Part shown: positions 1 through 10,811 of the stretch, piece by piece | Numbering within the stretch: the first letter of the stretch is position 1 | How the letters are laid out: every line of letters begins with the position of its first letter | From: Paraglomus occultum | Taxonomy: Eukaryota; Glomeromycota; Glomeromycetes; Paraglomerales; Paraglomeraceae | NCBI GenBank assembly: GCA_910592205.1 | Contig: CAJVPJ010000015.1 | Location: 17,134-81,133, forward strand | Length of the DNA stretch: 64,000 bases | Direction of reading: 5' to 3' | Notes under the pieces: generated by a model | Told to the model about the DNA's origin: nothing | Seen by the model: only the letters and a program-made list of their open reading frames with translations | Database searches by the model: none | Translations under genes and position numbers: made by a program

Positions 1-1026
1 TGGGTACAAATGGTGTGACCAGCGCAGGGCCTTCGATGTAAGTACCTCCAGCAGTTCTCAACACTGGTTGCCAAGTATACCTTATCGAAAATCCTTTTGG
101 GCCCTGTTTGGGAGATTATCATAGTTAATTAGTAAGCAAACAAATAATAAATCAATTCTCCCTCCAATGTGATAGGTGATATAAACAGGTCATGCGGATT
201 AAAAGAATAATACCTCTATTGAAGGTGGGAAATTTACAGGAGGAAGCTGGAATGAGCGAAAAAAGCATTGTTTAGTAATGCACACGTGCTAGTCGCGGTA
301 GTTAAATTTTTGTCCCGGATACTAATTGCTCACCTTGACAGCGAATGGAAAATGATAAACTCCAGCAGAGAGTTCTTCCCAAGGACAGTAATCACCTCCT
401 AAAATTACAAAGAATACGTCAACATTGATGTGATGTTTCAATTCAATCGTATAGTCTTATTAGGTATACTTTTTCTTTGCATACCTTGCATATTCACTCC
501 CTGAATCTCATGAGCGCCACTCCAGATGAATTCCGAACAGTCAAAAATCGTGCTCTTGATGCTTTCTTGGAGTGGCAAACCTGCTGCGTCCTTGAATTTG
601 GCTAAAACTGACTCTTCGGCTGGGGGCGAGAATTAATATACGATTGTGACAAATTGATAACAGTGATTTGCAGTTAGTAACCTTCAATAGATACACATTC
701 CCCCCAAAACATACAACATTCTCGGTTGCCAACGTCAACACGCATCAATTTAAACTCACCTTTAAACCTTATCATTACATCACAGACGCATAAGGGATTC
801 TCGTCTTCAAGGATTGTTAACACGACGACGCCTGTAATTTACTATGATCAATTAATATCGGTCAAAACATAATCAAAATTATAGCTTATATACCTCTGAC
901 TATATAATCGGGCCGTAGTGTCAGCGTTCTTCCTACTTCAAAATCGATGCCAAAACGAGGACCGGTTGAGGGTTTTTTATCCTCTGCGCTTGACAAAGAC
1001 TCTCTCTGTCTCCAAATTCTTGTCAT
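1..1026 (-). CDS. Arrestin-like protein, 5' part (3' end off window)
   Basis: Probable alpha-arrestin-type adaptor; in fungi such proteins recruit ubiquitin ligases to plasma-membrane transporters. Exons by splice sites and phase: 1026-894 (ATG at 1026), 831-682, 619-485, 398-334 and 103 to beyond base 1. All introns are GT-AG and phases agree. Visible features are an N-terminal beta-strand with the pattern GVVVLTILEDENPLCV, a following IRFKGEF strand, and an LSAGVYHFPFAVK segment. The last resembles the conserved 'L.aG.h.FPF' strand of the arrestin N-domain. The next exon encodes SIRYTWQPVLRTAG, matching the 'IRY.l.a.l' strand. The C-terminal arrestin domain and any PY motifs lie off the window, so the subfamily cannot be assigned. 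The family call rests on motif pattern alone. Confidence 0.68.
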
Positions 1027-4000
1027 TATAGTATTATAGTGTCTGTAAAGAGTGAACGTATCTTGTCAAGAACAATGATATTGACAACAGACTTTGGGAT
1101 AGCTAGTAATCACAGTGGTGCTTGTATGTATGCTCGTATGCTCGTATGCTCGTATGATACTTGCCTATATGTCGTTATATGTATTTTTTGGAAACTAATT
1201 CTATTAGACACGACGCTTCTCTGCAGAGCTATATCAGAACCAACCACACTAAGACCTCGCAAAGTAACAAAGGAATGTAAAAGCAAAGCGTATGATCGTC
1301 GGAGAAAGGTTGAGAGTTTTTTCAGTGATGTTTTCTCTATTATATCATTTTCTGATTTACAAAAAAGAAAGGTTACGTGACATGAATGCATTGGTGACAC
1401 TATTACTATATGATCTGCAAATAATCTAGACCATAGAGGTAATGAATAACCAACAATAGAAATAAGCACGAGAAGAGTTCAGGGGGTTCATCAAATTGAT
1501 TACTCAAATTAACTCGAGTGAGGGCGCGCAAATTGAAACTTTTGCTGCGCTGTCATTGTCTTTATTATCTAAAAAAAGAGTCAATCAGGGCATCTTGATA
1601 AGAAGTGTCGATAATTATGGATATTTAATCATAATAGAAAGCAAATGATTCTTTCCATAGTTAAAAATGACCAATCATTTGCGTCAAAAAAAAACCACCC
1701 CAATCATTACGATTATCGGCATAGTTAAATCATGCATATTAAGCAAAAGATACCATATTTGTCGATATCTGCGCAACGTATTGACAACAATACATAGCGT
1801 AATGGCAGTTTACTAGAAAAACATGTGTAAGTATACGGATATTCCCGGACGGACTTCAAAGTCCGGAAAAATTTTTTCCCCTTGCGATCGCTCTGATGAA
1901 TTTCCAGATTCGTTCAAGTGTTGCAAAAACGTCATGACAATGTAGTGTTCAGAGCACCGTGAAAAGAATTGACTTGTCCACAGTCAACAATGACTAATAT
2001 CCGAGCAATGCACCTATAATATGCACGTAGAACCATTGTATCATGAAACGTGCCCTGCAAATTGGGGAAAAAATTTTTTTTTTGTCCGAAAGCGGCATGT
2101 GCAATAAAACGCGATTTCTGTATAACAGTAATACAACCTGATTTTGGTAACATTTTATTTCAATCGATCGTTGTCTAAAAGTATTTTTCCCAATATATTA
2201 AAAATTCGAAAAACTTGATCCAATACTTAGTTTCTAATGACACTCGTGGTCACAGATTGAAATTCTAATTTTGCATCAAAATGACAAATGGTTTTGATAC
2301 AAGCCGTTTTTGCATTTTAGATAACTAATGGTTTGAAATTATTTTTTGCAAATTAATACTAAAATAGACAAAATTTAAATTTAAGGAAAATATGTTTCCT
2401 TATGAATAGTTTTGGCAACTTTGGCTCTCTGGTATCTGAGCAAGCGTACGATTTTCCCAAACACAAATTAAATTTAGCTTTGACACTTTACGTTGATTTT
2501 ATTATTCGACAACATAAACCACACATTTTATAAAGATATTATACGAGAGTTTGGTACGTACAAGTACAATAGATTTAGTTTTAATACAATAAGTGCGCTA
2601 TATATCCAGAACCTTGTTATTTACTCTGTGCAACTCGTATCATTACAGGCAAACTTTACAAAATCAAGTGTCATTTGATTACTTGGAATATAATTACATA
2701 TAGTCAGTTATATCTCACGTTGGTATCTTAGGAAAAGTTGTAGCATTTAGATAGTTAATATTACGTAATTTACGGTTAATAAATTCTTTGACGTTCGACA
2801 TTTCTAACACTAATGATTCATGTTAAGCGTCGAATTATATTGCGCATATACCTAATATCGTTTTCTGTCACTGTTTATCTGTCGCAAGTGCGTCTCTTCC
2901 CATCATTTTGGAATGAAATGCGTCTTCTCTTGTTTCTTGTGCCTGTTGATTTTGTTGTCCCCTGATTTACCCAGTGACCTGATTTGTGACATGACCTGAT
3001 TTTTTCTGTGCGTCATATCGTGAAGCAAGGATCGCACAAATATTTGTGCGTAGAAATGACATAATTTATTGTGTAATAATGCGATACACAAGGTCAACCC
3101 CGTTAATATTAATCCTTTTTCGAATTTTGCACTGTAGTCTATTAAAATTACCGAATTACTATAAACTTTGCATAAACCGTAAACCGAAGATTTTCTAAAA
3201 ACTTTATCGATAAAAATAATGTAATACTATTTATTTATTATCCACCTGATAAAGCACATATTGTTTTTATACAGACATATTCATATCAAAAGTTAATTTA
3301 AAATTAGCAGTATTCACAAGCTGTTAGTTTAGTAAGCTTACGTTACAGCATAAGCGAATAAAAAGTAATGGGGCACTTACCGTACTCCGAATATAGTTTT
3401 CGGCTTATACATTCGCTACAAAAAGCATTCGCCGATCAATAGTAAAACGTATGAAAAATCCAATTTTTCGAAAATCTGTATTGGCGTTATTTACTAAACA
3501 AATTTTTACATCGTTATGACGAGGAATTTGTCCGACAGTTCGCGGTTCGGTTCCTACTCATTACCCTTTCAAAACCATTTTCCATGAAGCTGATTGACTG
3601 CAGTTTCGAATAAAATACTGATAGATTTACACAGCTTATCATACCGGAGCTGTGCTTCGGTGAAATAACGATATGTACAGTAGGTTACACGTAATCATAT
3701 GAAAAATGTATGTGTAACATATTACTCGAACTGCAGCTTTATAATAATGAAAGGTTTAAATATTTCATTATAACGCCAATACAGATTTTGGAGTTTTACT
3801 ATTGATCGACAAATACTTTTTGGTAGTAGTAGTGAGTGTGGACAATCTCGCTAATACTAATCCGAAATCTGAAGAATAATTACTGCATCGATGTCTTTGA
3901 TTTATCGGGTTTGCCCTTGCATGTTAAATAAAATGGCTTAATACGATTAATGTAGAATAAAATAAAATTGGAGTCTTTTTCTAATGCTCCCGAACCCATA

Positions 4001-5308
4001 TTATTAATTAAACTTAGGTCTAAATTTTTCAAAAAGTTTACTAAAATAGAAAAATTTTATTTTAATTCAACGCCGTAGTTATTTCGTCACAATTAATAAT
4101 TACTATAAATTGGAGATTCAAAATTGTATGAGATTGGGGATATTAATATATATAATGAGATACAATTAAGATAAACCGGAAATTCGTCTAGTATCAAAGT
4201 TTGTTAGGAGAAGTTTTTTTTGTTGTACATTTCGAACAACTAAATATAATTTCGATTGGATGTGTTATTTCTAATCAGATTAGAAACGAAATTAACTCTT
4301 CAAAAATTGAATAAAACGACAAAATAGATAATAAAAAAAATAATTAATAAATAAACTCAATTAACCAATTTCTTATTTATTTCAAATTTTCAATCGTCTT
4401 GTATGTTTGCAAAATAACTGAAGTATGCTCAATTGTAATTGTTATAGCTATTAAGTAATTTGAGCAATTATTATTATATATTAATATGAGGCAAGCTGCA
4501 GTAACAAAAGCAGGCAAGATAAACATTTTATTATGTAATATGAAATTACTAATATAATTAACGACATCTAGAAGCTTTATTTTAGTGATACAACTATTTT
4601 GCTCGTATTGTTTTAAAGTCTGTATCATAAATTGCGTTTGATAATTTAGATTATGACTATATAAAAAACACACAAAACCACACTCACTTGCCAAATGTCT
4701 TGGTAATCTGTCAATAAATTAGAAAACATGCAAAAAAATTTTTTTCTAACGTCTCTCATCGCTCATGCATACTATGATAGTATTTGAAAAAAGCAAATAA
4801 TATATTTAGCTGTTATTGTTTCAAGGTTGCGGTGGCGGTATCAAAGTTACACACATGTCGTTCGTACATTTTCATGCGTGTGATACCATCGCTTCATCGC
4901 ACCAGTAACTATTCTTACTTTTTTCCCCATTTTTCATATTTTTGGCCGTAGCGCAATCCAGGCTGTTTCGCAATAGGCACATCATCTAATATCACAACCA
5001 ATAAGTGACATCCATTTAACATTGTTTATGTGATAATAGGCGAAATAAAATGTGCTTATTTCGAACTGGGCCGGCCCAATATTGAATTTCGCTACGGGCC
5101 AGAACATTACTGATTGTTCAGCGACAATACTTTGGTAGGTGGGTGTAATTTACATTAAATCCACTATGGAACCAAAGAATTCTTAATTAGCGAGTTTTCG
5201 TATATTAATAATTAGGTCTAAAAGTTCTATACATTCGTCATTGATTAATCCACTAATATACCCATAAAATTACATTTGCGCAGCACATCTTTTTAATCAA
5301 AAACAAAG
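1027..5308. other. Long AT-rich intergenic region
   Basis: No convincing gene. Open frames up to 119 codons exist on both strands, but they overlap each other antisense, lack family motifs and do not extend by plausible splicing. It contains an 8-bp microrepeat (GTATGCTC, three copies, about 1127-1153) and the foldback repeat at 3416-3826. Confidence 0.6.
3416..3826. mobile_element. Foldback / MITE-like element with long terminal inverted repeats
   Basis: The left arm (3416-3490) begins CTACAAAAAGCATTCG. The reverse complement of the right arm (3826-3770) begins CTACCAAAAAGTATTTG. The arms share an outer block of about 33 bp with only a few mismatches. An inner 20-bp block (AAAATCTGTATTGGCGTTAT on the left arm) is perfect. 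The left arm carries about 18 extra bases between the two blocks. Inside is a further stem (ACAGCT...AGCTGT, about 3633-3655) and a second inverted pair around CTGCAGTTTCGA / TCGAACTGCAG. There is no ORF. A clean target-site duplication is not evident. Confidence 0.7.
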
Positions 5309-5488
5309 ATGGCGAGCATTGAAGAGGTGGGACAAGTGTTGCAGAAGGCGAAGGGCGAGTTAAGGAGTAAAGGTTGTGTCAAAAAAGATGCTGGGTCGTG
5401 GCTGAAAAAAATAACGAGAAAATTTGCAGGTGCAGAAAATACTTGCATCGACATAATAGTGTTTATCTCTGAAAATATAAATAGTTAA
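5309..5488 (+). CDS. Short hypothetical ORF, 59 aa
   Basis: An ATG-started frame of 59 codons, notably richer in G and in Lys/Glu codons than its AT-rich surroundings (start MASIEEVGQVLQKAKGELRS). The first 40 residues look coding. The last third is AT-rich and may be intron read-through after a possible GCAG|GTGCAG donor near 5433, in which case this is exon 1 of a spliced gene whose next exon I did not find. No family recognised. Confidence 0.3.
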   Translation: MASIEEVGQVLQKAKGELRSKGCVKKDAGSWLKKITRKFAGAENTCIDIIVFISENINS

Positions 5489-7449
5489 CAATTAACCTGA
5501 TAGACTAGCAACAAAAAATATTATAATTAGCCCCAATTACTGCTTATCAAACATTATCATTCTCTCTGTCACCTTGTTCGTTTATTTTGTTGACATACGT
5601 TTACAACTTAATTGACTTGTGCTTTTCAATTTCTTGCCGCGCAACACTGCTAAATAAATGAGCGGAAATAAAAATTAAATTTGAAAGTTCCAGGTACAAA
5701 TTATGCTAATTTTTAGTCAGAATTTTTCCATAATTTTTATACATTTCTACATATTAATAATTCCTGGTTCCAAAAAGACAGAGAGCAAATAGTGCAATAA
5801 TTTTCTGGTAGAGATAAATCTTATAAATTAAAGTCATAATTCTGCTTATTACCAACAGTTGGTATACTAATAATAATAAGATTGATTTGGGAAGATCTCA
5901 AGCCCGTACACAAAATTTTTTTGAAATATTAATATTGGTAAATTAAATGCGAATCATTGCTCTTCAATATGCATTAACCGCTACGTTTAATTTGTATATA
6001 CTTGGTAATTGTACATACCTGTACGTTTGTTTATCACTACACATGATAACATCAAGGATAATATTGACTGTTGATTTATGAACATAAGCGTGAGAATGGC
6101 TGTTTGTACTACTACATATTAATAATTTTTTTAATCATGACGCGTATTTTAATCATGTGTGTTTATGATTTTATTGGTTCTTGCGTCATACAAGTTGTAA
6201 CCATATAATTTATTGAATGATGTACATTGCATTTAAGCTAGACCAATTAAGGCAAAACAGTAAAACAAAAGTGACATCGGAGTTCATAGACCCGAATATG
6301 GATATTCAATAAGACGCTTGTGATATTGACTAATAGCGATAGTGATAGAGTTTACATTAACGATTAGACACACATATTTGATCATATTGATTAAGAGTGG
6401 CTGAATAGTCAAATGAGTCATCCTACGTACAAAGGCTTTTTATGGATATGAAAAAGTCTAAACAAGATGAGAGATGACATTAGTTGGCAGAATTTATTCC
6501 GTGAACGACAAAAACGATTACCTACAAAACTACGGGATAATACGAGTCGCTCGATCATTTTTCTTGCAGGCAGGCATGGAGATACTAAAATGACGTTGCT
6601 GGAATTCATCATACTACGTCAGAAACAAAGAGTCTCCCAATTATAATAGTCACATTAACATCAAGTCAATGCGTATTTCATGTCCTAGTCGTTCGCTGAA
6701 CGCAATGGCGATTGAAGCACCATTAAATCCCAAACGACGGACATTCAGTGTTTAATGAAAACTGCAAAAATTAACCCAGCGCAACAACTCACGCAAGCAG
6801 ATGTTGATTTCGGCGTAAGCAAAGCTAGCGGCCTAAGAAAACAATGTAGGAATAGTACGCTAGATCGGTATTGTCTCGAGAAAGATCGATGCGGAGGAAT
6901 GTCGACATAGTCGTTCCGAGGAGATCGGTATGAAATAATCATACAGAACAAATCGCATACTTTCAAAAACATATGTGGAGATATACGGAATATGGGAGGC
7001 AAAAACAAGGGATTGCAGTGTGGTTATGTAAATGGAGCGCGAGGGATACTCCTTCGCGCTGATTGATTAGTATAAATTGTTGATTACTTTAATATCCAAA
7101 ATTATACTCGTAATGATACTGAACTATATAACATCTTTAACAAGCGACATCTTGAGATTTATTGGATCGATGTGGGGTTGTACTCCGTCGAAAAATATTT
7201 AGTACATCACTTGGTAGAAAGACGATCTTACGTCCAACAAGTCACCGATTGACCAAGGTACCATTCCCGTTGACCGTGAAAGTGCTGTCTTTACTATTCA
7301 TAATAGAAACGACTCTAAACCATACCGCAGAATCCAAACTATTCTAGTCAGCTGATCCACACAATTTAGCCTTCCTAGTTGATGAAAAGCAAAAACTATA
7401 ACAACTAGATTTCTCACAAAGTGTGTTTTATATTATACCTGGAAATAAA
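5489..7449. other. Intergenic region with an unresolved composition island
   Basis: Mostly AT-rich and featureless. From about 6640 to 7360 base composition shifts toward higher GC, with short open frames on both strands (for example 51 codons at 6755-6910, + strand, and 87 codons at 6745-7008, - strand). None shows a recognisable motif and they overlap antisense, so none is called a gene. Confidence 0.45.
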
Positions 7450-9596
7450 ATGAGTGGTTCGAGCACAACAACATTAACGGTGCTGTCTCTCAACTGTTGG
7501 TAAGGTTCATATATACCGCCTCTATTTTCAAGTCAAATACAAAGATAGACACAGACGCTTCTACACAATTTCCTTAGGGGTCTTGCCGTAATATCAAAGT
7601 TGCGGCCACAAAGAATGGAAGCAATAGCTGATGCCCTGGCGTCTTCAGCTTATGAAATAGTCGGGTTACAAGAGGTTTGGGTATACGCAGACTATGAGCT
7701 CATCATTTCAAGAACCAAAGCGAGATTCCCTTATGCAAAGTTTTTCCACAGGTTAGTGTTTACTATGAAGTCACGAGAATATCTTTTGGGCATGACATAT
7801 CTATATATTTATAAAAGTGGGGCGATAGTTAAAAAAGCGTGAATTTCTTAAACTTTTTTTGTTTTCCGTGATCGTGAATAGCGCAGTATTCGGTGGTGGA
7901 CTAGCAATTCTATCGCGATATCCTATCCTCGAAGCCTCCTTCCATCCATACAGACTGAATGGTCGGGCAATAAATTTTTATCATGGTGATTGGTATGTTG
8001 GAAAGGGTATCGCGAGTATAGTCATCGATCATCCGGTGGGAGGATTCACCGAGGTGTTTAACACGCATGTAAGTGGGGATGAGAAAAATGCTCCAAGTGA
8101 AGCAATATAGATTATGAGGTGTGACGTTTGATTAGCCATTAACATATATAACGATGGTTAGATGGGATTCAGCTAACTTGTTAATATTTCGTAATTAATC
8201 AATCATGCACGACCAAAATTCTCTAGCTTTGATGTAGTCAAAATCCTAGATGATTTTATGTCACATTTTATGGTTTCCACGTTTTTGGAGCAATATCAAC
8301 CAAATCATACTTTTAATCAAGTTACCTGGTGGGGGGTTTGAGATCTAATTCATTGACGGCATCTGTGATGGGCAAATATGATCGAGCTAGCTGTATTCAT
8401 TAATTATTTATAGCCGAACTTCGAAAGCAAGAAACTAACAAACCGCGCGCTTATCTGTAGACACATGCAGGATACGGACCAAGAGAAAAGGACGAATATC
8501 TGAGTCATAGGATTGCACAAGGATGGGAGATAGCCAATATACTGAGAGCATCTGCGGCACGAGGACGTAACGTCATCGCTGTAAGTACTGCTTGTCAGTT
8601 TTGATCGCGCAATAAAGGCAATGCCCTTTGACAGTCTGATCTTTGTAATCACACTTTTGAATAATTACTATCTTTGTAATACTACTCACTTTCTCGACTT
8701 GGCCCTTTTTTTTCCAGCTCGGCGACTTTAACAGCAGACCCGACACCATATTCTACAAACTTGTCACTACACACGGACAAGTAACTGATGCCTGGAATTT
8801 CCAACAGTCGACTGCGCCTATAATTTCAGATAGCTCATCCGCGATTCAAGAAAATGAAGATGAAGATATTGATGTCGACGCGGCAATTATTAAAAAAGGC
8901 TACACGTCAGACTCGCCCAAAAACACTTGGAGTGGGTCGCTGGAACAAGCAAAAAAGACAAAGAACTATGGTCAGAGAATTGATTACGTGTTTTATAGAA
9001 AGACTTCAAGGTTTTGGTGTAGCAACGCCAGAGTTGTGTTTACGGAAGTGATACCAGGGTTGAATTGTAGTTATACGGATCATTTTGGTGTCGAGGCTAC
9101 TTTCACGATCGTAGGGGGTGGTAAAAGTTCGGTTATTCCGTTGACCGTTTGGGAGCAGGGAGTGTATGATTACGAGCATGATTCAGATTCTGCCACATTT
9201 GATGACATGCTCGAGGTTTTCCGCAAGGACCTTGAGAAATCCATATCAAAGCAAAAATTTCACTATGCGATTTTTTACATCTCTTCATCTATCGTTTTTA
9301 TGGGCATCTTAATGACCATAATTATTCAAGCTGGTGCTCTTAGTCCACCGTCTTGGGTTGTTATTATCATTACTATTGCTGTAGCATTGTTCGCCGCGCT
9401 TGGTACTATATTTGGGTTGGTTGGGCTGCTGTCTGGGAATTCAGAACAAAATGGTTTAAAGTTGGTGATTGAAGAGGTAGAATCATGGACTGAAGGAAAG
9501 AAAATAGTAGAGAGCAGGAGAACTAGCTACAGAGATGATGGAAGTGGTAGTCAGCGATCGTCTGCTGTGGAGGGTGATTTGAAAAGATTAACTTGA
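7450..9596 (+). CDS. ISC1: Inositol phosphosphingolipid phospholipase C / neutral sphingomyelinase
   Basis: Hydrolyses inositol-phosphosphingolipids (and sphingomyelin) to ceramide, acting at ER and mitochondrial membranes in yeast. Exons 7450-7499, 7578-7751, 7882-8068, 8461-8580 and 8718-9596 join in phase to about 469 aa. The fold is the Mg-dependent EEP (exonuclease/endonuclease/phosphatase) family. Motifs in order are LSLNCWGLAV, the metal-binding Glu in GLQEVW, GGGLAILSRYP, the NTHTHAGYGP loop, the catalytic LGDFNSRPD and the terminal YTDHFGVEA (the S/T-D-H motif). Two C-terminal membrane helices (about residues 365-390 and 395-430) match the Isc1/nSMase2 layout. A glycine-rich GGGKSS segment before them sits where the family has its P-loop-like region. 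The ATG at 7450 immediately precedes the conserved LTVLSLNCW strand, giving a short but typical N-terminus. Confidence 0.93.
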
Positions 9597-10811
9597 CTTT
9601 TTGATGGTGGGGGAGGGGGGATGAAGAGTGTGGCGATCAATGAATGAGAGCTGAGGATGGGCGTAATGATACATTAGAACATATTGTTTGAATTGTCCAA
9701 GATTTATTTATTTCATAATAGAATGTAATAAAACTCAAAGACGTTAATTTAATTATAAGAGTGATACTACATCGTTATGCTTCCACTGCATGCATAACGC
9801 GTATTAGCATAAAGAATTCAAGGCTCAAATCGATTGCAATTATGCCATTTCATTGTTAATCACAGCATGCTAATTTAATTAAGGAATATTGTTACGCATT
9901 AATATACATCACATATTGTGATAGCAATTCTTTAATTTGCTAATGCTGTAATGCTATAAAAAGAGGAGGTATGCGAAATGGACGCATAAGGAATTGCGCG
10001 ATTACTTCGATAATAATCGAACGACGGTTTGCCGCATTACAATAGTATGTGAAAAATGGTCTATACTTGGGATACAAAAAAATGTGTCGTTTCAATCACA
10101 GTATTCAAGAAACGAACCATCCACGCGAAAAGTTACGGAATGTTACCAGGTTTGGCTGTCTATGTCCTTACTACTGCGTGTTACATCTTCTATAATTCAA
10201 CAACACTTAGGCATCCGAGAATTGGTAATAAAAAGACTAATGAACGAAGTTCTAATATACTAATGCTGCACAATATTTATATTGTCCTTCTTTAGATAAT
10301 GTCTCATCTTGCAACCCGGTTTCACCCATTTTGACTCGACCAGTCATAAGGAATTTATTAACTTGAGAGTCGTTGAAGAACATAATAGTAAGCTGTGTTT
10401 TAACATCCCACTCTATTGCTCAACTACAGGCAAATACTATAAATAAGCACAAGCATATTGTAATATTGCGGGAGAGTTAAACTGTTGAATTAATATACAT
10501 GGGCCATAAAAGTACAAGTTCATTTTAATCACATTATGGTTTATATCCATCACATTCTGGTATAATAAAGTGAGCATTAAAATTAACTTATGAATGAGCA
10601 CCATTATTACTTTTCAAAATGTCATCAGTCATACTGGTCAATTTTACAGCCACATCATAATCAGCCTCTCATTTACATCACATAATCAAATGTTCACTTT
10701 GTCTGGTTTTGTTGCAGCATGGCCCATATCAGCATAATCTATTCTTCCAATAGTAATAGATAAGACCATACTAGAGTATTTATTCTCATCCTCAAGACGC
10801 TTATTATTATG
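9597..10811. other. Intergenic region, including a possible small ORF
   Basis: 3' flanks of ISC1 (+) and of the pseudokinase gene (-). A + strand frame at 10056-10295 (79 codons) contains a hydrophobic segment, GMLPGLAVYVLTTACYIFY, like a small single-span mitochondrial protein, but another long frame overlaps it and no family is recognised. Inverted segments around 9787-9955 (GCATAAC...AAAGAATT versus AATTCTTTAATTTGC) could form a loose foldback. Confidence 0.4.
10640..10720. repeat. Dispersed repeat, copy 1
   Basis: About 60 bp here (core TGTCTGGTTTTGT followed by CCCATAT) matches a segment at about 40865-40945. They share the order CAGCC, a CACATAA box, ATGTTC, TGTCTGGTTTTGT and CCCATAT, at roughly 80 percent identity by eye. 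Both lie in gene-free DNA. Confidence 0.5.

Noticed and set aside
1039-1469. Overlapping 113- and 119-codon ORFs on opposite strands
   Set aside because: They overlap antisense, one crosses a GTATGCTC microrepeat, and neither has motifs or plausible splicing.
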